From Bacteroidetes Order II. bacterium (GTDB taxonomy: Bacteria; Bacteroidota; Rhodothermia; Rhodothermales; UBA2364): a DNA stretch of 64,000 nucleotides. The position numbers were made by a program, and so were the translations under genes. This document shows, in pieces, positions 18,001-24,999 of the stretch. Positions within the stretch are counted from its first letter, which is position 1; each line of letters starts with the position of its first letter. The stretch lies in the NCBI GenBank assembly GCA_016788705.1, contig JAEUSQ010000007.1, forward strand, positions 143,215-207,214, in the 5' to 3' direction. The notes beneath the pieces are model-generated. The model saw only the letters and a list, made by a program, of their open reading frames with translations, was not told the origin of the DNA and made no database searches.

Positions 18001-20072
18001 AAAACGTGACCTATTATATCGTGGTAGTAAATGACGGCCCAGATGATGCGACCAATGTGACCGTTCACGACCCGCTTCACAGTTCGCTTACGTACATTGC
18101 TAGCGGTACTTCGCAAGGCGCCTACAACCCAAGTACGGGTGAGTGGAATATCGGAACCCTGCCCGTTGGTGGACAAGCCGAGCTAAAGATTGAGGTACAA
18201 CTTGGCAAAGAATGTCTGGTTTATAACATTGCACAGGTTACTGGTAGCGATGCTCTCGACCCAGATTCTACTCCCAATAACTATGTTGGTATATTTGATG
18301 AAGATGATGTAGATGTGGCAGTTGTGAATGGTTGTTCGTTCTCTTCGGGCGGTAATAATGGCGGCTTGGAGTCGAATGGCAATCTTGCCAGTGCAATTGC
18401 CACCCGAAACTTCAACCGTGCCCACTTACCGGGTGTCGAAACAGAATATGGCCCGTTTAACCGTCATACCGAAAAACAGCTAAACAAACGGGATGCCCTG
18501 GGGGTTATTTTGGACGTGATTCCGCAGGAAGGACCCTTGAAAAGCAGTTCCATTGTCACTACACCGAAAGATCTGCAAGGGATTACTAATGCCACCAGCT
18601 TCTTTGCAGTGGACTATATGTACACCGACCAACGCCGCGTAGGGGCCATCTTGGCCAATACCACCCCAGACGGTTACACATACGAGCACACAAAAGCCAT
18701 TTGTGATCGCCTGAACGGGGCAACGCTCGAAGAAATGACCACCGTAAACATCATGGGACAACCTTTCCAAATGGTCACGTTGCGTCATCCAGACGGAGCT
18801 GTGGACTATGCTTCTTGGTTTGTGGTGTATCAGACAGTAGATGGTTTTCAGGTAGAAAATCAGTTCCGCCGTGCCGGATATAAGCCCATACAAACCGGAA
18901 ATGAAATCCTGAACTTCCAGGTTTGGTCGGTGGTACCCCAATTTACCAAAGGACTTGTAGAGGAAATTTTGGTGGCATTACAAAAACGTGGTAGTCTAAA
19001 CTGGACGGGTAACCTTCCACAAATGCCAAAAGTATATGTTCGGAAAGCACAATATGCTTCTGGAAAAATGAATCTGGAAGTGGTGAACTTGGCTGGTGCC
19101 AGTAGTATGACCTTTAATGGCACGCAAGCCCGTACCGAAAGTGGTGATCGTGTGCCCTTCTCTCAATTGGTTTCGCTGACCAATACCGAGCCGGGAAGTG
19201 TGGAGTGGTTGGAAGTTCCGGTTAACGCCTTGTATGACATTGGTTTCTCCATTAGCAACGAAGTAGATACTGCCACCGATGAGTTGTATCTGGCAGATGG
19301 ACCGTGGGGGGCGAGTGCCGATCCTGCGGGCGCACAAGTTGCCCGGTTCTTGGTTAAGTCGGTAGATGCGGCCAATACCAGTGCGGACGTTTATACGGTA
19401 GATCGCGCCGTTGAAATTAGCGGTCAGGTTAAAACGTGGGTGGCTGTTTTTCGGAGTTTACAACCCAACCAACGTCCGACCAATTTGGGCGCTTTCAATA
19501 CCTTGCGGTTCAAGGCGAAGGGCGCAGCCAACCTAAAAGTGGTTTTGGAAAAAGCAGGCATCAAAACGTGGGACCAATACGCAACGCGCGTCAGTCTTTC
19601 GGAAAACGAAGCGGTCTATGAATTGCCCTTCCCATCCTTCCGCGTTGCAGATGGAACAGGAAGGTTCCGTGCCGATGATGTAACCCAGTTGGTATTCTAT
19701 GTGGAAGGCAATGGCCAGGCCAGTCAAGCCTTTGACCTAAGCATCTCGGATGTACAATTTGTCTCCGGAACAAGTGTTGCAGCAGAGAATGAGGCCCAGC
19801 CAACAACGTTTGCCTTGGATCAGAACTACCCGAATCCGTTCAATCCGAGTACAAACATCCGTTTCACCCTGCCTGAGTCAGGTAAGGTTGCGCTTAAGGT
19901 ATATGACATGCTGGGACGTCAGGTGGCGACCTTGGTAAACAACGAGCTTCGTACAGCGGGCGTCCATACCATTACCTTCGATGCAGCCAATTTACCGAGT
20001 GGAACCTATGTGTACCGCCTCGAAGTGGCCGGACAAGCGGCCATTACCCGCAAAATGATCTTCGTAAAGTAA
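15042..20072 (+). CDS. Large T9SS-secreted DUF11/SdrD_B repeat protein
   Basis: From ATG 15042 the protein has 1676 residues; an upstream ATG adds 21 residues ahead of the signal and was not used. The signal is WLFVLFFLSGGTATFAQ. Several beta-sandwich 'conserved repeat' (DUF11-like) domains follow (SLSIAKRANVSSVPSGQTFY and similar). An SdrD_B-type domain lies at about 843-965 (GSFFWLDEDRDGVQGEKESG, with calcium-type acidic residues), then a classical DUF11 domain at about 970-1090 (LALKKGVDNPIAQSGQNVTY). A unique region and a galactose-binding-like domain come before the T9SS type A sorting domain (about 1590-1676, LDQNYPNPFNPST ... RKMIFVK). Expected to be exported across the outer membrane and surface-attached or released, as an adhesin, matrix or S-layer-like protein. 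The role is inferred from architecture only. Confidence 0.88.
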   Translation: MKKQFTPPKKKSNSPRVSSGWLGWLFVLFFLSGGTATFAQSSLSIAKRANVSSVPSGQTFYYTVQYACSSPTTPCNDVVVRDSLAAGLTYLGNVGSVHTTSSSYNSTSRIVTFNFGTLASGSTGELQITVKFPEGTTPNGTVVKNRAAIFATNAATVTSNTVSVTATAVSKWEVDKQITTSSFIDFDVSYKVALCSPNAGNLGGLNLQNARLVDTLPLNAVFVSASNSGVYDAINRTVTWNLGSIGVTNGGCTSRTVTVQYPSTVFSNGQTVVNRVEGFGTPYGLSDQSLGTDQVSHVLSGFVPSTGSTLNKYVDFGEKVVGQVASYTFNLKNSSNVAVNDFVLEDAIPVALDVTEITSGGYPSAAPVNIWYKTNLNSSYALVPGSPFSSNSTVLVSAMGLGSSEVITHLKWDWGTVAVGFAPSSTALRPGLKATLLATDRNGNAVNTGSIVQNCGSLGFVYNGNVTNRNACVNVEVIDPMARPYPYKEETTTGPYLPGSTVGYRLRVRNYGLATHKLDKPVLMDLLPESQVFVDGSWTYDAGNAGMAAPVFEKLENYAGSGRTLLRWSWTDAVPVDAAAYISFNAQVKPGTIYGALPNKVQLTSNVGNVRCPATKETDTLDLDGDGSKSDQICNYTHTIQIQGVPALSANKLVKGEYDDDFHKYPEVGVSTPGGTADYLLQVKNEGNVPMNEAVLIDVLPAIGDQLVTTKDERKSEWRPNLIGAVAAPKGVTVYYSTVANPCTEELGTSKPDCEKPEWRTELPEDITSVRALKFDFAKVEIGLNETLTLSWPMRVPAGAPTEGEVAWNSFAYTATRADNGSRLLAAEPTKVGIALKPIKGIAIGSFFWLDEDRDGVQGEKESGLNGVKVTLIHPGGDEKPGTEDDKEVAFSYTGDDQKGRPGYYLFPNVEEGIYALRFDLPKGFRFTKMDAENDEIDSDINPESGYTEVFKASGASVLNMNGGAWKAKADLALKKGVDNPIAQSGQNVTYYIVVVNDGPDDATNVTVHDPLHSSLTYIASGTSQGAYNPSTGEWNIGTLPVGGQAELKIEVQLGKECLVYNIAQVTGSDALDPDSTPNNYVGIFDEDDVDVAVVNGCSFSSGGNNGGLESNGNLASAIATRNFNRAHLPGVETEYGPFNRHTEKQLNKRDALGVILDVIPQEGPLKSSSIVTTPKDLQGITNATSFFAVDYMYTDQRRVGAILANTTPDGYTYEHTKAICDRLNGATLEEMTTVNIMGQPFQMVTLRHPDGAVDYASWFVVYQTVDGFQVENQFRRAGYKPIQTGNEILNFQVWSVVPQFTKGLVEEILVALQKRGSLNWTGNLPQMPKVYVRKAQYASGKMNLEVVNLAGASSMTFNGTQARTESGDRVPFSQLVSLTNTEPGSVEWLEVPVNALYDIGFSISNEVDTATDELYLADGPWGASADPAGAQVARFLVKSVDAANTSADVYTVDRAVEISGQVKTWVAVFRSLQPNQRPTNLGAFNTLRFKAKGAANLKVVLEKAGIKTWDQYATRVSLSENEAVYELPFPSFRVADGTGRFRADDVTQLVFYVEGNGQASQAFDLSISDVQFVSGTSVAAENEAQPTTFALDQNYPNPFNPSTNIRFTLPESGKVALKVYDMLGRQVATLVNNELRTAGVHTITFDAANLPSGTYVYRLEVAGQAAITRKMIFVK

Positions 20073-20097
20073 CAGACGACCTCTTCCGCCTATAATA

Positions 20098-20130
20098 AAG
20101 GCCGCTTCCGAGCATGGGGGCGGCCTTGTT
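20098..20130 (+). terminator. Intrinsic terminator
   Basis: AAGGCCGC (20098-20105) pairs with GCGGCCTT (20120-20127) around a 14-base loop, followed by GTTTGT. It lies 26 bases after the stop of the large T9SS protein. Confidence 0.75.
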
Positions 20131-20219
20131 TGTAAGCATAGGTTTGTAATTTCGTCATAAATAGTGGGCATGGTTGGCGTATATTCCGAAAGTACCCTTT
20201 CTAACAAAAATAAACGGTT

Positions 20220-21281
20220 ATGATCTCTTTATACCGCCTCTTTTTGGTTATTCTTCTCCTCGTTGTCTCAAACAACGGGTTTTCGGTTGCCCAAAAAAAC
20301 ACCTTTAAAATAGCCTTTGGCTCATGTGGAAGCGAGGAACACCCTCTACCGATCTTCGACGTGGTGGTTAAACATAAGCCCGATGTATTTGTTTTTCTTG
20401 GAGATAATATCTATGGTGATACCAAGGACATGAACGAACTGCGGACGAAATATGGCAAATTGGCCGCCAAGCCTACTTTTCAGCACTTAAAACGGAATAC
20501 CAAAATATTGGCCACATGGGACGATCATGACTTTGGCTGGAACGATATTGGCAGGCATTACCCCTTTAAAAAAGAATCCAAAGACATCTTTCTGACCTTT
20601 TTTGAGGAGCCGAAAGACTCGCCGAGGCGGCAACATGAAGGCATTTATACCTCGTATTACTACAAACAGAAAGGAAAAATCCTTCAAGTGATTCTTTTAG
20701 ACAACCGAACCTTCCGTGACGATGTATTGCCTTATAATGGAGAGTTCAAAGACGATAAACGATATTTTTATTCCCTCGACTATGCCCCTTATACCAAGCC
20801 GGATTCTACATTTTTGGGCGAGGCGCAATGGAAGTGGTTAGAGGCCGAGTTGCAAAAACCTGCTGATGTGCGGATTGTTGGGAGTGGGTCGCAATTTGGC
20901 ATCGAATACAATGGCTACGAGGCTTGGGCGAATTTCCCCCATGAACAAAAGCGGTTTTTGGAGTTGATCCGAAAAACACGCGCAAATGGGGTCTTGTTTA
21001 TCACTGGAGACGTTCACTACGCCGAAATATCAAAACTACAGGAACCCAATCTATACCCTATCTACGACGTTACGTCGAGCGGCTTGTCTTCTACTTGGCA
21101 TTTTGCTACGCCGAACCGAAATCGCATTGAAGGGCCAGTGATGGAAAATCATTTTGGACTCATTACCATAGATTGGGCTGCAAAAGATCCGATAATCCGG
21201 ATGGAAGTGATTGATGTAACCAATAATCAACGCTTTGAGCACACCATCCGTTTGAGCGAAATTTCATTTAAATCAAAATGA
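20220..21281 (+). CDS. Exported PhoD-like metallophosphatase
   Basis: A 353-residue protein with signal peptide (MISLYRLFLVILLLVVSNNG...). It then follows the PhoD/alkaline phosphatase D metallophosphoesterase fold. Metal-ligand motifs are readable in order: FGSCGS, FLGDNIYGDT, ATWDDHDFGWND, GSGSQFG, ITGDVHYAEIS and the C-terminal YDVTSSGLSSTW. Family members hydrolyse phosphomonoesters or phosphodiesters using Ca/Fe-type centres. Here the N-terminal PhoD beta-sandwich is absent, giving the shorter form common in Bacteroidota relatives. It is probably periplasmic and releases phosphate from organic esters; the substrate is open. It is a single gene flanked by a terminator upstream and a 224-base gap downstream in which I see nothing. 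Confidence 0.9.
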   Translation: MISLYRLFLVILLLVVSNNGFSVAQKNTFKIAFGSCGSEEHPLPIFDVVVKHKPDVFVFLGDNIYGDTKDMNELRTKYGKLAAKPTFQHLKRNTKILATWDDHDFGWNDIGRHYPFKKESKDIFLTFFEEPKDSPRRQHEGIYTSYYYKQKGKILQVILLDNRTFRDDVLPYNGEFKDDKRYFYSLDYAPYTKPDSTFLGEAQWKWLEAELQKPADVRIVGSGSQFGIEYNGYEAWANFPHEQKRFLELIRKTRANGVLFITGDVHYAEISKLQEPNLYPIYDVTSSGLSSTWHFATPNRNRIEGPVMENHFGLITIDWAAKDPIIRMEVIDVTNNQRFEHTIRLSEISFKSK

Positions 21282-21505
21282 CACGCTGTGTTGCGATCAG
21301 GAAACGCTGGATGATCCACGAAGACATTGTAAGACCAATGTTCTTATCTGGTAGTCATTGTGTTACATGAAAAATGAGCCTCCCATTGCTTCACAGCATC
21401 TTGCCGGATTCTTCTTGGTTGCCAAACAGGACTTTGGGCAGAAATTGGTCATTGGATAGCGGTTTCTTGGGTATGGACAGCTTAACTTGTAGGGTTCATT
21501 AAAAA

Positions 21506-23254
21506 ATGCTCTTGTCACCAAGTAGAAGCGTCGTGTTTAAGCCCAAACTCTTTACCATCTTCCATACGTTTAATCGGGAACAACTCACCAAAGACATCAT
21601 TGCGGGTATTGTCGTGGGCATCTTGGCCCTGCCTCTCTCCATTGCCTTCGCCATTGCTTCGGGCGTTTCGCCGGATAAAGGCTTGTTTACGGCCATTATT
21701 GCTGGATTCTTGGTATCCTTTTTGGGTGGAAGCCGTGTTCAGATCGGTGGGCCTACCGGGGCTTTTATTGTGATCGTCTATGGCATCGTACAACAGTATG
21801 GCATAGATGGGCTAACGGTTGCCACCATTATGGCTGGGTTGATGCTCGTAGTGATGGGATTTGCGCGTTTGGGTCAGGTGATTAAGTTTATTCCTTATCC
21901 GCTCATTGTAGGCTTCACAACTGGAATTGCGTTGATCATCTTTTCCTCTCAGATGAAAGACTTTTTCGGATGGCGTATGGGGGCTGTTCCAGCCGATTTT
22001 ATCGAAAAATGGGTGGCCTATGCGGCACATTTTAACACTACAAACCCTTATGCCATTGGGTTGGGGGTGGGCACCATCATTATTTCGCTCTTATTTGGCA
22101 AGATTTCTCAACGTATCCCAGGATCATTGGTAGCCATTGTGCTGTCCACCCTTGCTGTACACTACTTTCAGTGGCCCGTAGAGACCATTGGAAGCCGATT
22201 TGGTACCATTCCGTCGGGGTTCCCTTCGTTATCCATCCCGTCGGTGGATTGGGCCATGATCAAAGGATTGTTTCAGCCCGCATTCACCATTGCACTTTTG
22301 GGCGGGATTGAGTCTTTGTTGTCGGCAGTAGTGGCAGATGGCATGATTGGTAAGACCCACCGATCGAATATGGAACTGGTGGCACAAGGTGTGGCCAATG
22401 TGGTTGCGCCCTTTTTTGGAGGGATTCCTGCAACCGGTGCAATTGCACGAACGGCAACCAATGTAAAAAATGGAGGGCGGACGCCCGTCGCAGGCATCGT
22501 ACATGCCCTCACGTTATTATGCATTGTTTTGTTTGTCGGTCATTTGGCGGTGCTGATTCCACTCGCTTGTTTGGCTGGTATTTTGGTGGTTATTGCCTAT
22601 AATATGAGTGAATGGCGTTCTTTTCGACGGATTGCCCAAGGGCGCGGGAGCGATGCAGTGGTGTTGGTGGTTACATTTCTATTGACCGTCTTGCTGGATC
22701 TTACTGTTGCGATAGAAGTCGGAATGGTATTAGCCGCTTTTCTTTTCATGACCCGTATGTCCCAACTTTCGCACGTAGATCTAGTGAAAGACCTTAAACT
22801 TAGAGAGGAAGAATCGGAAGCGGTCGTACATCCAATGGACTTGAGTAATTTTATCGTACCCAAAGGCATTCAGGTGTTTGAAGTTTCCGGCCCGATGTTC
22901 TTTGGGGCCGCGTATAAATTCCAAGAAGAAATTAAACACTTAGAAATGCCTCCGCCCATTCTTATCTTACGGATGCGTTATGTACCTATGATTGATGCGA
23001 CGGGCCTTCGGGCAGTGGAAGATGTTTATCGGGAAGTGACGCCAAAAGGCACCAAATTGGTGCTGTCTGGGGTGCAGCCGCCTGTATTAGAGGAACTACG
23101 AAAATCTCGGCTTTTGTTTAGAATTGGAAAAGGCAATGTATTGCCCGATTTTGCCCACGCACTGGAACGTGCCGTCCGACTACTCGAAGACACGCATTTA
23201 GAGGATCCGGAAGCGGCTGAAAACGAGGAAGGAGAGAGCGTTTTGAGGACTTAA
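21506..23254 (+). CDS. SulP/SLC26 family anion transporter with STAS domain
   Basis: A 582-residue inner-membrane transporter. The first helices carry IIAGIVVGILALPLSIAFAIA and the SulP hallmark segment GGSRVQIGGPTGAFIVIVYG. About a dozen hydrophobic segments follow to residue 440 (including SLVAIVLSTLAVHYF, LVVTFLLTVLLDLTVAI). A cytoplasmic STAS domain fills about 455-565 (QVFEVSGPMFFGAAYKF, ILILRMRYVPMIDATGLRAV), then an acidic tail. SulP proteins carry sulfate, bicarbonate or other anions, usually as proton or sodium symporters or exchangers. Sequence alone does not set the substrate. The cupin gene starts 24 bases after the stop and the globin follows, so the three may be cotranscribed. 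Confidence 0.93.
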   Translation: MLLSPSRSVVFKPKLFTIFHTFNREQLTKDIIAGIVVGILALPLSIAFAIASGVSPDKGLFTAIIAGFLVSFLGGSRVQIGGPTGAFIVIVYGIVQQYGIDGLTVATIMAGLMLVVMGFARLGQVIKFIPYPLIVGFTTGIALIIFSSQMKDFFGWRMGAVPADFIEKWVAYAAHFNTTNPYAIGLGVGTIIISLLFGKISQRIPGSLVAIVLSTLAVHYFQWPVETIGSRFGTIPSGFPSLSIPSVDWAMIKGLFQPAFTIALLGGIESLLSAVVADGMIGKTHRSNMELVAQGVANVVAPFFGGIPATGAIARTATNVKNGGRTPVAGIVHALTLLCIVLFVGHLAVLIPLACLAGILVVIAYNMSEWRSFRRIAQGRGSDAVVLVVTFLLTVLLDLTVAIEVGMVLAAFLFMTRMSQLSHVDLVKDLKLREEESEAVVHPMDLSNFIVPKGIQVFEVSGPMFFGAAYKFQEEIKHLEMPPPILILRMRYVPMIDATGLRAVEDVYREVTPKGTKLVLSGVQPPVLEELRKSRLLFRIGKGNVLPDFAHALERAVRLLEDTHLEDPEAAENEEGESVLRT

Positions 23255-23278
23255 TGCCTATACACACGGCCATTATTC

Positions 23279-23578
23279 ATGACACTTAGATATTTGAAAA
23301 CCGCCTTAGCTACGGCCACCCAACCCTTACTTGTCCCTTTGGCCAAAACAGACCAAAACAAGGTGATTGCCATTGGCTTTAAAAAAGGCATGGTGCTGCG
23401 TAAGCATAAAACAGCAATTCCGGCTAAACTGTACGTACTGGAAGGCCAGGTTCAATATGAGGCAGAAAGCGGTGGTATGGTGTTGTCGCAGTATGAGGAA
23501 ACGCCTATTCCAGCTGGTGAATACCATGAAGTGACCGCCCAAGAAGAAACACTGTGCTTACTGATTATTGGAGGGTGA
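23279..23578 (+). CDS. Small cupin-fold protein
   Basis: A 99-residue single-domain protein with a cupin-like pattern: hydrophobic core GFKKGMVLRKHKTAIPAKLYVLEGQVQYEAESG, here read as two blocks (KKGMVLRKHKT and KLYVLEGQVQY), then PIPAGEYHEVTAQEETLCLLI. The first metal-site motif is degenerate, with a single histidine in RKHKT and one in EYHEV, so metal binding is uncertain. It lies 24 bases after the SulP transporter gene and 34 before the globin gene. It may act as a small sensor or enzyme accessory for either neighbour. No signal peptide. Confidence 0.75.
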   Translation: MTLRYLKTALATATQPLLVPLAKTDQNKVIAIGFKKGMVLRKHKTAIPAKLYVLEGQVQYEAESGGMVLSQYEETPIPAGEYHEVTAQEETLCLLIIGG

Positions 23579-23612
23579 TACTTCTTTTTCTGTTTAAAGC
23601 CATAAAAAACAA

Positions 23613-24017
23613 GTGCAAAACGATATTCAAACGAGTGATGATATCCGGTATTTGGTAGAGGCCTTTTATGCCCAAGTACGTCAAGATGCCGTGATCCGAC
23701 CCCACTTTGAGGAAATTGCAAAAATCAACTGGTCTTTGCATCTCCCTAAGATGTATGCCTTTTGGGAGGCGGTCATTTTTGGTAAAGCGGGTTATAAAGG
23801 CGATCCAATGGCGGTTCATATTCAGTTAGATCAAAAAAAAGCCCTCACCGCCGCTCATTTTGAGCGTTGGATGGCGATCTGGCAGGAGACACTCCATACC
23901 AATTTTAAGGGGCAAAATACCGAAAAAGCCCTGAAACAGGCCCAGGCGATTCAGGCATTAATGCAGCATAAAATCAATAGTTTCCGTGAACCCACCGAGG
24001 ATATCGGGGTGATTTAA
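23613..24017 (+). CDS. Group III truncated haemoglobin
   Basis: A 134-residue haem protein of the 2-on-2 globin superfamily. Group III features are visible: VEAFYAQVRQDAVIRPHFEEI, then HLPKMYAFWEAVIFGKAGYKG, then a histidine-containing block LTAAHFERWMAIWQETLHTNF, the usual proximal-site pattern of group III proteins. Members bind oxygen or nitric oxide; proposed roles are oxygen handling and nitrosative stress protection. The start is GTG 23613 (no ATG nearby in frame). It follows the cupin gene by 34 bases in what looks like a SulP-cupin-globin unit. The C-terminal 20 residues are polar and not part of the globin core. Confidence 0.88.
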   Translation: MQNDIQTSDDIRYLVEAFYAQVRQDAVIRPHFEEIAKINWSLHLPKMYAFWEAVIFGKAGYKGDPMAVHIQLDQKKALTAAHFERWMAIWQETLHTNFKGQNTEKALKQAQAIQALMQHKINSFREPTEDIGVI

Positions 24018-24092
24018 TCGGCTAACTTAGGTCTATAAAGGTTTTGATGTTTAGTGCTAAAGCATTCATCCAACTGATAGCCGAATAAAACC

Positions 24093-24512
24093 ATGCGTAA
24101 AAATCGCTTTATCGTTGTTCTTTTCTTTGTCCTTTTGAATGCGGGTTGTGATTCGGGTTCGGGAACATCCGCAGGGCTTGGTGAATGGGGAAGCCCCCAA
24201 CTTGCTTTGATTGTTACCCAAACGGGTGCGATTATGGAGTTTGGATGTGCGACCGGAACACTTGACAAGCCTATTAAAGCGGATAAAAACGGACAGTTTT
24301 CTGTTTCTGGAACCTATACACCAGGGAGTGGGGTGCCCCCTCCAGAAGGCTATGTACCTCCCGTTTATCCCATTATAGCCACCGGAAAAATTAGTGGGCA
24401 GACCATGACGCTCACGATAATGCGAACCGATCAACCGTCTGAAATTGGGCGTTTTATCGTGTCTAAGGGAACACCTGCCAAACTCCAAAAATGTCCTGAG
24501 AGCCATGTATAA
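24093..24512 (+). CDS. Hypothetical lipoprotein, paralog of the next gene
   Basis: A 139-residue predicted lipoprotein with signal FIVVLFFVLLNAGC (lipobox LNAGC) followed by a Ser/Gly linker. The mature part is beta-rich: IMEFGCATGTLDKPI, DKNGQFSVSGTY, a Pro-rich loop (VPPPEGYVPPVYP) and GKISGQTMTLTIMRTD. A conserved cysteine within FGC and one near the C-terminus could form a disulfide. I do not recognise the family. The next gene, overlapping by 8 bases, encodes a protein with the same order of elements, so the pair arose by duplication and is probably translationally coupled. Confidence 0.7.
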   Translation: MRKNRFIVVLFFVLLNAGCDSGSGTSAGLGEWGSPQLALIVTQTGAIMEFGCATGTLDKPIKADKNGQFSVSGTYTPGSGVPPPEGYVPPVYPIIATGKISGQTMTLTIMRTDQPSEIGRFIVSKGTPAKLQKCPESHV

Positions 24513-24891
24513 ACAGGTTATGTTGGTGCTTTTTCTTTTGGTACTCATCGGTTGCGACGCGGAAAAGCCCTCGTTGACAGTGAGGGGCCGTTTTTCGGGC
24601 GAGTTCCGCTTGGTAGCAGATGGTGAACGGGTGCGGTTTGCAGTAGGGTGTTATGAAGGTGACGCCGAAAGAATCATTTTTCGGGATGAAAAAGGTGGGT
24701 TCGATATTCCGACTATCTTATATAATTCGGTAGGCCCTACAAGGCGTGAAATCCTCGGTCCAGTTAGATTGGTTGGCTCCTTTCTGCCTCCAATCCTTCA
24801 GGTACGCCTCATAATGCCGGAGCAAACTTTAGGGCCATACACATCAAGACAGACATCGGAAGCGGTTTCAGTAGCCTCCCTTTGTCTCTAA
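24505..24891 (+). CDS. Hypothetical lipoprotein, paralog of the previous gene
   Basis: From ATG 24505, which overlaps the end of the preceding gene by 8 bases, the product is 128 residues. It has lipoprotein signal MYKQVMLVLFLLVLIGC. The order of features parallels the preceding lipoprotein: a GRFSGEF strand, VRFAVGCYEGDAERI (matching FGCATGTLDKPI), DEKGGFDIPTI, a polar loop with PTRREILGP, then GSFLPPILQVRLIM. Like its partner it ends near a cysteine (ASLCL). A start at 24445 would add 20 residues without a signal and was rejected. Function unknown. The pair may form a heteromeric surface or periplasmic component. Confidence 0.68.
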   Translation: MYKQVMLVLFLLVLIGCDAEKPSLTVRGRFSGEFRLVADGERVRFAVGCYEGDAERIIFRDEKGGFDIPTILYNSVGPTRREILGPVRLVGSFLPPILQVRLIMPEQTLGPYTSRQTSEAVSVASLCL

Positions 24892-24999
24892 TTCGCTTTA
24901 AAAACGGTTTTTTAGTCGAAATAACATGAAGGAAACTCTGTGTATGCGGATCGGAATTTATTTTCAGGTCTTTCCTTCTGCTTTATCCGACTGTTCAAT

